NCBI GenBank assembly: GCA_021781815.1
Contig: JAJXWB010000013.1
Location: 1-64,000 of the forward strand
Source of the DNA: Pseudomonadota bacterium
GTDB lineage: Bacteria; Pseudomonadota; Alphaproteobacteria; Rhizobiales; Beijerinckiaceae
Direction: 5' to 3'
Length of the DNA: 64,000 nt
Shown in pieces: positions 56,347 through 64,000 of this stretch; the stretch's first letter is position 1, and the number at the start of each line of letters is the position of its first letter. The notes under the pieces were generated by a model. That model was not told the DNA's origin. It did no database searches and saw only the letters and a list, made by a program, of their open reading frames with translations. Both the position numbers and the translations under genes were made by a program.

Positions 56347-57396
56347 ATGGGCTATCAGGCCGACGGCTATAAGGTCGCAATTGTCGGGGCCACGGGCAAC
56401 GTGGGCCGCGAAATGCTCGATATTCTGGCCGAGCGCCAATTTCCGGTGTCGGAGGTCGCGCCGCTCGCCTCCTCGCGCTCCATCGGCACGGAAGTCTCCT
56501 TCGGCGACAAGGTGCTGAAGTGCAAGCACCTCGACACCTACGATTTTTCCGACGTCGACATCTGCCTGATGTCGGCCGGCGGGACCGTGTCGAAGGACTG
56601 GAGCCCGAAGATCGGCGCGCAGGGTTGCGTCGTCATCGATAATTCGTCGGCCTGGCGCTACGACATGGACGTGCCGCTGATCGTGCCCGAGGTGAACGCG
56701 GATGCGGTCCAGGGCTTCCGCAAGAAGAACATCATCGCCAATCCGAACTGCTCGACCGCGCAACTCGTCGTCGCGCTGAAGCCGCTGCACGACCGCTTCG
56801 GGATCAAGCGCGTCGTCGTCTCGACCTATCAATCCGTATCGGGCGCGGGCAAGGAGGCGATGGACGAATTATTTGCGCAGACACGGGCGATTTTCGTGTC
56901 CGACGCCGTCGAATCGAAGAAGTTTCCCAAGCGCATCGCCTTCAATCTCATTCCGCAGATCGACGTCTTCATGGAGGACGGCTTCACCAAGGAGGAATGG
57001 AAGATGATGGCGGAGACGAAGAAGATCCTCGATCCCAGGATCAAGCTCGTCGCCACCTGCGTGCGTGTGCCCGTGTTCATCAGCCATTCGGAATCGGTCA
57101 ATGTCGAATTCGAGAAGCCGGTCACTGCCGACGAGGCGCGTGGTATCCTGCGCGAGGCGCCGGGCGTGCTGGTGATCGACAAGCACGAGCCCGGCGGTTA
57201 CATCACGCCGCACGAGGCGGCCGGCGAAGACGCCACCTACGTCTCGCGCATCCGCGAGGATGCAACGGTCGAGAACGGCCTCGCGTTCTGGTGCGTCAGC
57301 GACAATCTGCGCAAGGGCGCGGCGCTCAACGCGGTGCAGATCGCCGAAACGCTCGCCAACCGCAAGCTGATCACGCCGAAAAAGAAGGCGGCGTGA
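56347..57396 (+). CDS. asd: Aspartate-semialdehyde dehydrogenase
   Basis: NADPH-dependent reduction of aspartyl phosphate to aspartate semialdehyde, the branch point to lysine, threonine and methionine. The 349-residue protein shows VAIVGATGNVGREML at the N-terminus, the catalytic cysteine in NPNCSTAQLVV, STYQSVSGAGKEAM and RVPVFISHSESVNVEF. ATG at 56347 is preceded by GGGA. A possible leader peptide and alternative hairpins lie upstream. It is followed by the convergent FMN reductase gene. Confidence 0.97.
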   Translation: MGYQADGYKVAIVGATGNVGREMLDILAERQFPVSEVAPLASSRSIGTEVSFGDKVLKCKHLDTYDFSDVDICLMSAGGTVSKDWSPKIGAQGCVVIDNSSAWRYDMDVPLIVPEVNADAVQGFRKKNIIANPNCSTAQLVVALKPLHDRFGIKRVVVSTYQSVSGAGKEAMDELFAQTRAIFVSDAVESKKFPKRIAFNLIPQIDVFMEDGFTKEEWKMMAETKKILDPRIKLVATCVRVPVFISHSESVNVEFEKPVTADEARGILREAPGVLVIDKHEPGGYITPHEAAGEDATYVSRIREDATVENGLAFWCVSDNLRKGAALNAVQIAETLANRKLITPKKKAA

Positions 57397-57418
57397 GGCA
57401 AGGGGCGGACCGTCCGGG

Positions 57419-57967
57419 TCAGGAGAACCTCTTCACCCAGGCGACATATCGGTCCATCCAGCCCTGCACGAAGGCGCGGCTCATCGGGCCGATGTCGCCT
57501 TGCGCGTCGAACAATCCCTCCTTCATCTGGAGGAAGGCTTCCGGGCCCGGCATCGTCGGCATGTCCAGATAGGCGAGCACGTTGCGCAGGTTCTGTTGCG
57601 CCAGCGCCGTGCCGACCGCGCCGGGCGAGACGCCGATGACGCCCGCCGGCTTGCCGGCCCAGGCGTTCTGGCCGTAGGGCCGCGAGCCGTGGTCGATCGC
57701 ATTCTTGAGAACGCCGGGAATGGAGCGATTATATTCCGCGGTGACGAAGATCACGCCGTTCGCCGCAGCGATGTCGGCTTTCATCCGCATGACGGCCGGC
57801 GCCTGACGAGCGTCGTCGTCCTGATTGTAGAGCGGCAGGTCGCCGATTTCGACCTGATGCAAATCAAAATCCTTCGGCGCGCGCAACACAAGCGCGCGCG
57901 CCAGGGTCCGGTTGAACGACTCCCTGCGCAGACTGCCGACGACCACGGCGATTCGATAGCTGTCCAA
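57419..57967 (-). CDS. NAD(P)H-dependent FMN reductase (ChrR/YieF-like)
   Basis: A 182-residue flavodoxin-fold reductase that transfers electrons from NAD(P)H via FMN to quinones, chromate or azo dyes. It shows VVVGSLRRESFNRTLA (FMN phosphate loop), VTAEYNRSIPGVLKNAIDH and the flavin-ring GVSPGAVGTALAQQNLR. A TTG at 57967 is the likely start because AGGAGG lies five bases upstream; the track start at 57985 would place this sequence inside the gene. It is convergent with asd. Confidence 0.88.
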   Translation of the reverse strand: MDSYRIAVVVGSLRRESFNRTLARALVLRAPKDFDLHQVEIGDLPLYNQDDDARQAPAVMRMKADIAAANGVIFVTAEYNRSIPGVLKNAIDHGSRPYGQNAWAGKPAGVIGVSPGAVGTALAQQNLRNVLAYLDMPTMPGPEAFLQMKEGLFDAQGDIGPMSRAFVQGWMDRYVAWVKRFS

Positions 57968-58182
57968 ACACGCCTCCTGTCTCAACGATCAAGCGCCGAA
58001 ATCAGATTTGGGACGGCGCAGCCCGGCTGACGGCGCGATGGTCGTCGCTGGCGCGACGCGACGACTCAGGCAGGCGCCTGATTGTGAAAGCAGATGTAGG
58101 GCGTTCGCCTGGCGCATCGAGGCCTGCGCGTCGCGCGCGCCCGCGCCGTCGTGCAAGCCGCGGCGGCGCCGAAACGCCGGGC

Positions 58183-58893
58183 TCAGAAACGCGGCGTGTC
58201 GAAAACTGCGCGCCACGCCTCTTCAGCCACCGGCTCGAACACGCCGCGCGTTTCGTCGAGCGCCAGCAGCCTGCCGTCAGCCACGCCGAAATAGGCGCCG
58301 TGAATGGAAAGCCGCCCCTTTTCCTCAAGCGTGCGAATGCAGGGGAAGCTCCGGAGGTTTTCGATGCTCTGGCGCACCGACTGGAAGGCGAGCTGCTCGA
58401 CGTAGGCGGCGTCGATCGCCCGCGGCGGCGCTCCCAGCCGCTGCGCCGCCGGCGCGATCAGCTTGATCCACTGGCCAATGAAATCGCCGGGCGACAACGG
58501 GCGGATATAGGGGTCGGCTTCGTTTTCGGCATAGGCCTTCACGCCGCCGCAGGACTCGTGGCCCATGACGATGATGTGCTCGACCCGCAGGCCCATCACG
58601 CCGAACTCGAGCGCGGCCGAGGTGGAGTGATAATCGTCGTTCGGCTTGTAGGGCGGCACAAGGGCCGCGACATTGCGCAGCACGAAGATTTCGCCGGGAC
58701 TCGCATCGAAGATGACTTCCGGGGCGACGCGCGAATCGGAACAGCCGATCAGCATCATCCGCGGCTTCTGGCCCGATTGCGCCAGCGTCTCGAACCGTCG
58801 CCGTTCGTTCGGGAACCGGCCCTCAAGAAACGCGCGATACCCCTCGACAAGCCGATCAGGCAGCGGCCCGCTGTTCGTGTCCATTGTACTCAT
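58183..58893 (-). CDS. Beta-class carbonic anhydrase
   Basis: Zinc enzyme interconverting CO2 and bicarbonate. The 236-residue protein has the zinc ligands in CSDSR (with the Asp/Arg dyad) and HESCGG, and VLRNVAALVPPYK. The N-terminal arm and size fit the plant-type branch. Bicarbonate for carboxylases is the probable use. It is a single-gene unit following the FMN reductase on the same strand with about 215 bp between. Confidence 0.95.
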   Translation of the reverse strand: MSTMDTNSGPLPDRLVEGYRAFLEGRFPNERRRFETLAQSGQKPRMMLIGCSDSRVAPEVIFDASPGEIFVLRNVAALVPPYKPNDDYHSTSAALEFGVMGLRVEHIIVMGHESCGGVKAYAENEADPYIRPLSPGDFIGQWIKLIAPAAQRLGAPPRAIDAAYVEQLAFQSVRQSIENLRSFPCIRTLEEKGRLSIHGAYFGVADGRLLALDETRGVFEPVAEEAWRAVFDTPRF

Positions 58894-58967
58894 ATGCTTG
58901 TTTTGCCGCGCCGCGCGATCAAAGCCAAGAGATTTCGTACTTGATGAACGTTTCGGGCGAGGCCGCT

Positions 58968-58999
58968 AATGAAAGAAGCCCGGCCAATGGCCGGGCTTC
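58968..58999 (-). terminator. Rho-independent terminator of the Omp25-like gene
   Basis: On the minus strand GAAGCCCGGCC, loop ATT, GGCCGGGCTTC is followed by TTTCATT. The perfect 11-bp stem begins 23 bp after the stop codon of the outer-membrane protein gene. Confidence 0.85.
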
Positions 59000-59022
59000 G
59001 ACAAGCGCGTCTTGACGCGATC

Positions 59023-59670
59023 TCAGTACTTGGCGACGACCGGAGCCATCGGCGAGCTGAAGTGATAGGAGACGCCGAGGCGCACGGCGTTCTCGGTGCG
59101 GTGAGCGGTCGAGTAGCCGACCATGTGGTTGCCGAAGTCGCTGTAGCGATATTCGAGGCGGGCCGACCAGTTCGGCGCGAAGGCGTATTCCGCGCCGCCG
59201 CCGACCGTCCAGCCGAGGCGGGTCGTGTCGGAGTTGTTATAGAAATAGTTGCCGCCGTTGCCGCCGCCGGCGACAGCCAGACCGCCGGTCACGTAAAGCA
59301 GAGTGCGGTCGAAGCCGAGACCCAGACGGCCACGCAGCGAGGCGCGCAGCGCCGAATTATAGAGCGAGGTTCCCTCGACATCGCCTTCCACGCCGAACAC
59401 GGCCGGGCCGCTCTGATAGAGATAGCCGACATGGCCGCCGCCGACGAAGCCATTCTTGTTGACGCTCAGGGCGCCGAGGAACGGCGAATCGACGGAAACC
59501 TTGTCCCAGGCGTAGCCGGCCTGCACACCGGCGTAGAAGCCGGTCCAGGTGAAGATCGGCGCAGCGTAAACCGGCGCGGGAGCGACGCGGCGCGACGGCA
59601 GATCGGCCGCCATGACGGCGGTCGAGGAGGCGCCGAGCAGCAGTGCGGCGGCGAAAATCTTCGAATTCAT
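59023..59670 (-). CDS. Omp25/31-family outer-membrane beta-barrel protein
   Basis: A 215-residue exported protein. The signal peptide (MNSKIFAAALLLGASSTAVMAAD) precedes an eight-strand-type barrel with FTWTGFYAGVQAGYAWDK, GGGHVGYLYQSG, FGVEGDVEG and the end AVRLGVSYHF before a short tail. Such proteins are abundant structural surface proteins in Hyphomicrobiales. ATG at 59670 has GGAG six bases upstream; the track ORF start at 59733 is rejected. An intrinsic terminator follows. Confidence 0.93.
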   Translation of the reverse strand: MNSKIFAAALLLGASSTAVMAADLPSRRVAPAPVYAAPIFTWTGFYAGVQAGYAWDKVSVDSPFLGALSVNKNGFVGGGHVGYLYQSGPAVFGVEGDVEGTSLYNSALRASLRGRLGLGFDRTLLYVTGGLAVAGGGNGGNYFYNNSDTTRLGWTVGGGAEYAFAPNWSARLEYRYSDFGNHMVGYSTAHRTENAVRLGVSYHFSSPMAPVVAKY

Positions 59671-60020
59671 TGCAGTCTCCAGTTTGATCTCGGTGCGCAG
59701 GCGCGTTCGCGACTCAACGCAGATGAGCGACATGCGCTCGTGACGGGTATATGCGTTGCCGCACTGCGGTAGCGCAAGCGCCGAAACCCTGATTCCGTCG
59801 CCCCAAACCCATAAGATTCAGGCCTGTGGCTCATCCGCCACGTTGTATTTCCCGCACACGCCCGGAGAATTTGATAATGAGGCGGACAGGTCTGCGACAC
59901 GCCACGTTTCGGTCGCAATTGACGGGCTAGCGGCGGCGAAGTCGCCTCAATCAAAATGACCATAGCGTGACAGCGGCGTCGCAACTATTGTGCGCCGCGA
60001 CACTCGATCCGGAGCGCCTA
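59671..60020. other. Divergent intergenic region of 350 bp
   Basis: The spacer between the Omp25-like gene and the CoA-ester lyase gene holds no ORF with family resemblance (the 67-codon reading is unconvincing). It is likely to contain both promoters. I see no riboswitch, RNA gene or repeat in it. Confidence 0.5.
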
Positions 60021-60899
60021 ATGACCCTTCGCCCGCGCCGTTCCTGCCTCTATATGCCAGGCTCCAATGCCCGCGCGCTCGAAAAGGCGCGGACGCTGCC
60101 GGCCGACGCGCTGATTCTCGATCTTGAGGACGCCGTGGCGCCCGACGCCAAGGCGACAGCGCGCAATCAGGTGGCCGATGCGGTCAAGGCCGGGGGATTC
60201 GGCAAGCGTGAGATCGTCATCCGCGTCAATTCGCCGCAGACGCCCTGGGGGGCGGAAGACATGATAGCCGCGGCGCAGGCCGCCCCCGACGCGATCCTGG
60301 TGCCAAAAGTCTCCACCCCCGGCGATATCATGATGGCGGCCAAGGCCTTGCGCGACGCCGGCGCGCCCGAGAAGACCCGGCTGTGGGCGATGATGGAGAC
60401 GCCGCTCGCCATGCTCAACGCCGATTCGATCGCGCGCACGGCGGCCGATCCCGCGTCGCGGCTGTCGGTATTCGTCATGGGCACCAACGATCTGGCCAAG
60501 GAGACGCGGGCGCGGCTCACGCCCGGCCGACCGTCCATGCTCGCCTGGCTCTCGATCTGCGTCGCCGCCGCGCGGGCGCACAGAGTCGAGATCATCGACG
60601 GCGTTTACAACGACTTCTCGAACGAGGCGGGGTTGCGCGCGGAATGCGAGCAGGGCCGCGACTTCGGCATGGACGGAAAGACGTTGATCCACCCCAGCCA
60701 GGTAGGTCCATGCAACGAGATTTTCGCCCCGTCCGCAGACGAAGTCGAATGGGCGCGCAAGATCATCGCGGTCTTCAGCGAGCAGGCCAACGCCGGCAAG
60801 GGCGCGCTTCAGATCGAAGGCCGCATGGTCGAATTGCTGCACGTCGAAATGGCGCGGCGAACAGTGGCGATCGCTGAAGCCATCGCTGCGCTCGGCTGA
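60021..60899 (+). CDS. HpcH/HpaI aldolase-fold CoA-ester lyase (CitE/Mcl type)
   Basis: A 292-residue TIM-barrel protein of the CitE group. It shows RSCLYMPGSN, the active loop LILDLEDAVAPDAK, VIRVNSPQTPWG, MMETPLAMLN with the metal-binding glutamate, and FGMDGKTLIHPSQVGPCNEIF. Candidates are malyl-CoA/beta-methylmalyl-CoA lyase or (3S)-malyl-CoA thioesterase; the length fits the thioesterase (Mcl2-like) branch, but sequence alone does not settle it. GGAG precedes the ATG at 60021. It stands alone ahead of mic60. Confidence 0.85.
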   Translation: MTLRPRRSCLYMPGSNARALEKARTLPADALILDLEDAVAPDAKATARNQVADAVKAGGFGKREIVIRVNSPQTPWGAEDMIAAAQAAPDAILVPKVSTPGDIMMAAKALRDAGAPEKTRLWAMMETPLAMLNADSIARTAADPASRLSVFVMGTNDLAKETRARLTPGRPSMLAWLSICVAAARAHRVEIIDGVYNDFSNEAGLRAECEQGRDFGMDGKTLIHPSQVGPCNEIFAPSADEVEWARKIIAVFSEQANAGKGALQIEGRMVELLHVEMARRTVAIAEAIAALG

Positions 60900-60967
60900 T
60901 CGCGCTGCGTTTCAAACGCGGCTGTTCCGCGCTATAAGCGGACGCCTTCACAAGACGGACTACGGCG

Positions 60968-62248
60968 ATGCAGCGCGAGGGAACATCCGACGATCGACGC
61001 GCCGCCTCGCGCCGTGATCCGCCGATCATCGAGGGCGAGGCGCAGGAGCTTGGACCGGCGCCAGCGGCTGATGGCGCGCCGGCGCCGGACGCCGACGAAC
61101 CGCAGCCAATTATCGACACGCCGCTTGAAGACGCGCCAATGCAGGATGCGATCGCCGCGCCGCCCCCGCGCCGCCGCCGGTCTGCCGGCCTCATTGCGTC
61201 GGTCGGCCTGATCCTGATTGTCGGCGCGGGCGCGGTCGCCTGGATCGCCGAGCCGGGCCATACGCCGTCCGACCTTCGCTCGAAGATCGCAGCCCTGCTG
61301 CCGGAGAGCGCGCAGCGCGGTCTCGGTTTTGCGCCGGAAGAAATTGCCGGCCCCAAAAAGGAGGCGACCGCCGCGCCCGCGGCGGAGGAGCGGACGACGC
61401 CAGCGGAGCGCCCGCCGGCGGAAGCGGCGACGCCCGCAACCGAGCCGGCGGCGACCGCGCCGACAGGCGCAGAGGCTGGTCGGGAGCGTCCGGCCACGGG
61501 GCCTGAATCCACGCCGGCCGCTGCTGCTTCGGCATCGGAACCCACGCCGGGCGCCGGCGCAATGGAAACAGCGCAGGGCGCGCCGGAGGCGGCCGCGCAG
61601 ACCGCGTCGCTCGCCGCACGGATCGATTCGCTCGCCGATCGGGTCGCCGCGCTCGAAGCGCGGCTCGATCAGCCCAAAACCGGCCAGCGCGCGCCGCAGG
61701 AGCGCGAAAACGCGCCCTCCGCAGACCTCGGCGCGGCCGCGGCGCGCGTCGTCGTCGCGCAGGCGCTCACGCAGGCGCTGTCGTCCGGCCGGGCTCTGGA
61801 CAGCGAAGTTTCGGCCTTGCGGGCGCTCGGCGTTTCGGACGACCGCCTGTCGGAATTCTCGCCATACTTGCAGGTGGCCGCGCCAGACGCCGCGCAATTC
61901 GCCGCGCAATGGACCAAGCTGCGGCGCAAGATCGTGAGCGCGGACGCCGCGCCGGCAGGCGCCGGCTGGACCGAACGGTTGCTCGACAAGGCCAGGGGAC
62001 TCGTGAAGATCGAGCCCGTGGGCGCCCAGTCCGGCTCGTCCGCCGCCGCAATCTATTCCCGCGTCGAGGCCGCGTTGCAGCGCGGCGATCTCGCAACCGC
62101 CGCACAGACAGCGGACACCCTGCCCGAAAGCGCGAAAGCGATCGTCGCCGACTGGCGCGCCGCCCTCATGCTGCGCGCCAAGGCGGACGCAGCGGCGCAG
62201 GATATCCTTTCGAATTCGATCGCCGCGTTCGCGCGGCCAAAATCATAA
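60968..62248 (+). CDS. Mic60/mitofilin-like inner-membrane protein
   Basis: A 426-residue protein with an acidic/proline-rich N-terminal cytosolic part (1-68), one transmembrane helix (about 73-95, GLIASVGLILIVGAGAVAWIA), a long Ala/Pro/Glu linker, a short coiled coil (SLADRVAALEARLDQP) and a C-terminal mitofilin-signature domain (about 260-426, ending in IVADWRAALMLRAKA). Alphaproteobacterial Mic60 shapes intracytoplasmic membranes and interacts with the outer membrane. Its gene lies 21 bp before hemY; hemC and hemD, which often precede it, are absent. Confidence 0.85.
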   Translation: MQREGTSDDRRAASRRDPPIIEGEAQELGPAPAADGAPAPDADEPQPIIDTPLEDAPMQDAIAAPPPRRRRSAGLIASVGLILIVGAGAVAWIAEPGHTPSDLRSKIAALLPESAQRGLGFAPEEIAGPKKEATAAPAAEERTTPAERPPAEAATPATEPAATAPTGAEAGRERPATGPESTPAAAASASEPTPGAGAMETAQGAPEAAAQTASLAARIDSLADRVAALEARLDQPKTGQRAPQERENAPSADLGAAAARVVVAQALTQALSSGRALDSEVSALRALGVSDDRLSEFSPYLQVAAPDAAQFAAQWTKLRRKIVSADAAPAGAGWTERLLDKARGLVKIEPVGAQSGSSAAAIYSRVEAALQRGDLATAAQTADTLPESAKAIVADWRAALMLRAKADAAAQDILSNSIAAFARPKS

Positions 62249-62269
62249 TCAGCCGCGAGGCAGCGTTTC

Positions 62270-63784
62270 ATGTGGCGTCTCATCATATTCCTGGGTTTCC
62301 TCGCTGCGCTCGCGTTCGGTCTGGCCTGGCTCATCGACCGGCCGGGCGAAATTTCGATTGTCTGGCTCGACCATCGCATCGACACCTCGGTGCTCGTCGC
62401 GATTGCGCTCGTGCTCGTCGCCGCGGTCGCGCTCAGCATCCTCTGGAGCCTGCTGCGGCTCATCTTCCGCGCGCCGTCGATTTTCAATTATGCGCGCGCC
62501 ACGCGCCGCCGTCGCAAGGGGTATGAGGCGCTGACGCGCGGCATGGTGGCGGCGGGGGCCGGCGACGCGCGCGCCGCGCGTAAAGCTGCAGCCGATGTCG
62601 CGCGCCACATGCCGAACGAGCCGCTCGGCCTGCTCCTGCAGGCGCAGGTGGCCCAACTCGCCGGCGACCGGGCCGGCGCGGAAGCTGCGTTCGCCGGCAT
62701 GGCGAAGCGCGACGAGACGCGGCTGCTGGGCTTGCGCGGCCTCCATATCGAGGCGCAGCGGCGCGGCGATGCGGAGGCCGCGCATCAGTTTGCGAAGGAG
62801 GCCCATCGCGCCGCCGCCCTGCCCTGGGCCGGCGAGGCGCTTGTCAGCCATCACGCCGCGCATGCCGACTGGTCCGGCGCGCTCGCGACCGTCGAGGCCA
62901 ACGCCCGCGCCAGGACAATCGATTTCAAGACGGCGCAGCGGCATCGCGCCGTGCTGGAAACGGCGATCGCGCAGGAGAGCGAACTCGTCGATCCGGAGCG
63001 CGCCCTGCGCCTGGCGCAGCAGGCGGTCAAGCGCGCGCCGGACCTCACGCCTGCGGTAGCGCTCGCGGCGCGCCTGCTGACGCGTCGCGGCTCGTTGCGC
63101 GCGGCCTCGAAAATGGTCGAGCGCGCCTTCGCCGCCGCGCCGCATCCCGATCTTGCCGCCGCCTATCTCGACGTGCGGCCCGGCGATTCGAACGCAGACC
63201 GTCTTTTGCGCGCGAAAACGCTGGCGAAGCTGGCGCCGGAGCATCCGGAGAGCCGACTCATGCTGGCGCGCGCCGCTCTGGCCGTCCGCGATTTCCCCAC
63301 CGCCCGCGACGCGATCGCGCCTCTGATCGCCGGGAGCGCGCGCCCGACCGCGCGCGCATGCCTGTTGATGGCGGAGATCGAGGAAGCTGAAAACGGCGAG
63401 ACCGGGCTTGTGCGCGAATGGCTCGCGCGCGGCTCGCGCGCGCCGCGCGACGCCGCCTGGACCGCAGACGGAATAGTGTCGTCGCGCTGGGCGCCCGTCT
63501 CGCCCGTGACCGGCAAGCTCGATGCTTTCCGCTGGACGACACAGATGGAGCAGGCAGGCCTCGCGCCGCCGGAACCGATGCTGGCGCCGATCGCGCCGAG
63601 TGCGCCGGCCGAGCCCCCCGCGACGCCGGCCCCGGTTGAACCGCCAGCAATCGAAGTCGTCGCGCTGCCCGCCGCCCCGCAGTCCGCGCCAGCGCCGGCG
63701 CGGCCGGTCGTGTTCCCCCTTCCGACCCCGCCGGACGACCCCGGCCCGGAAATCGAGGCCGCGACCCACGGGCGTGCGTTCTGA
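62270..63784 (+). CDS. HemY-like TPR membrane protein
   Basis: A 504-residue inner-membrane protein of the HemY family linked by context to heme synthesis (not the protoporphyrinogen oxidase of Gram-positives). Two N-terminal membrane segments (about 4-22 and 43-65) carry the HemY_N domain with the conserved GEISIVWLDHRIDTS. They are followed by TPR-like helical repeats and a proline/alanine-rich C-terminal 80 residues. It is the second gene after mic60, the usual order in alphaproteobacteria. Confidence 0.88.
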   Translation: MWRLIIFLGFLAALAFGLAWLIDRPGEISIVWLDHRIDTSVLVAIALVLVAAVALSILWSLLRLIFRAPSIFNYARATRRRRKGYEALTRGMVAAGAGDARAARKAAADVARHMPNEPLGLLLQAQVAQLAGDRAGAEAAFAGMAKRDETRLLGLRGLHIEAQRRGDAEAAHQFAKEAHRAAALPWAGEALVSHHAAHADWSGALATVEANARARTIDFKTAQRHRAVLETAIAQESELVDPERALRLAQQAVKRAPDLTPAVALAARLLTRRGSLRAASKMVERAFAAAPHPDLAAAYLDVRPGDSNADRLLRAKTLAKLAPEHPESRLMLARAALAVRDFPTARDAIAPLIAGSARPTARACLLMAEIEEAENGETGLVREWLARGSRAPRDAAWTADGIVSSRWAPVSPVTGKLDAFRWTTQMEQAGLAPPEPMLAPIAPSAPAEPPATPAPVEPPAIEVVALPAAPQSAPAPARPVVFPLPTPPDDPGPEIEAATHGRAF

Positions 63785-63863
63785 TCCGACCGCCCGCCTT
63801 GTCAAACGACGCCGGCGTCGATATGAGGATCGCGCTCGCGTGGACGCCCGGTCCACAGCAGTC

Positions 63864-63939
63864 GCCGCAATAGCTCAGCTGGTAGAGCACCTCATTCGTA
63901 ATGAGGGGGTCGGGGGTTCGAATCCCTCTTGCGGCACCA
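63864..63939 (+). tRNA. tRNA-Thr (anticodon CGU)
   Basis: A 76-nt cloverleaf: acceptor GCCGCAA pairs with TTGCGGC, D arm GCTCAGCTGGTAGAGC, anticodon stem CCTCA/TGAGG with loop TTCGTAA (anticodon CGT, reading ACG), T arm with GGTTCGAATCC, and an encoded CCA end. It reads the ACG threonine codon, which makes up most threonine codons in the proposed asd leader. Confidence 0.96.
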
Positions 63940-64000
63940 GTCCTTGGGTTGTCCGGTCCAGACACATCGCGGACGGAATGTACCTAAGACATATGCTACA

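Noticed and set aside
62249-63856. 535-codon minus-strand ORF
   Set aside because: Antisense shadow of the HemY-like gene.

Overview
The window is GC-rich chromosomal DNA of an alphaproteobacterium, most likely of the order Hyphomicrobiales (Rhizobiales). The signs are Omp25-type beta-barrel proteins, Mic60 next to a HemY-like protein, homologues of mitochondrial assembly factors (NDUFAF5, SDHAF4), a SUV3-like helicase, ccmABCD beside acnA, and the set ffh-rpsP-rimM-trmD-rplS, leuC/leuD/leuB and asd. I cannot name a genus from the sequence alone. No prophage, insertion sequence, CRISPR array or intact defence system was seen.

Layout. 0.2-10.4 kb: a two-barrel porin, acetyl-CoA synthetase, an orphan molybdenum hydroxylase large subunit, an omega-transaminase, acetate kinase and an NDUFAF5-like methyltransferase. 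10.5-16.7 kb: L,D-transpeptidase, GloB, SDHAF4-like protein, HtpX, RsmB and a heparinase II/III-family protein. 16.8-23.7 kb: leuC and leuD with three unrelated genes between them, then the coupled pair dapF-mtaB and a secreted GyrI-like protein. 23.8-28.5 kb: MBL hydrolase, AhpD-like protein, a fossil of a restriction-modification methyltransferase, queE-queD and purH. 28.6-32.5 kb (minus strand): ffh-rpsP-rimM-trmD-rplS. 33-38 kb: orphan ABC binding protein, acyl-CoA dehydrogenase, hisC and a DUF3108 protein. 38.5-45.1 kb: SUV3-like helicase, RluA-family synthase, a membrane protein, ftsY and yciB. 45.2-51.5 kb: DUF2332 protein, ccmABCD and acnA. 51.5-52.9 kb: a small accessory island bounded by inverted palindromic repeats, holding a broken DUF559 endonuclease gene and a lower-GC unknown gene. 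52.9-64 kb: DsrE-like protein, leuB, asd with a possible threonine-rich leader, FMN reductase, carbonic anhydrase, Omp25-like protein, CoA-ester lyase, mic60-hemY and tRNA-Thr(CGU).

How the genes fit together. Most are housekeeping: leucine (leuBCD), lysine/threonine/methionine branch (asd, dapF), histidine (hisC), purines (purH), queuosine precursors (queDE), translation and tRNA/rRNA modification (rsmB, trmD, rimM, mtaB, rplS, rpsP), signal recognition particle targeting (ffh, ftsY), cytochrome c maturation (ccm), the TCA cycle (acnA), acetate activation (acs, ack-type kinase) and envelope maintenance. Translational coupling through 1-4 nt overlaps is frequent (dapF/mtaB, queE/queD, rimM/trmD, ftsY/yciB, ccmA/B, ccmC/D, metallopeptidase/Pcm).

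The most interesting non-routine signals are the Thr-rich 22-codon ORF with alternative hairpins ahead of asd, the repeat-bounded DUF559 island, the methyltransferase fossil beside queD, a QueD lacking the usual catalytic cysteine, and the orphan molybdenum hydroxylase subunit.
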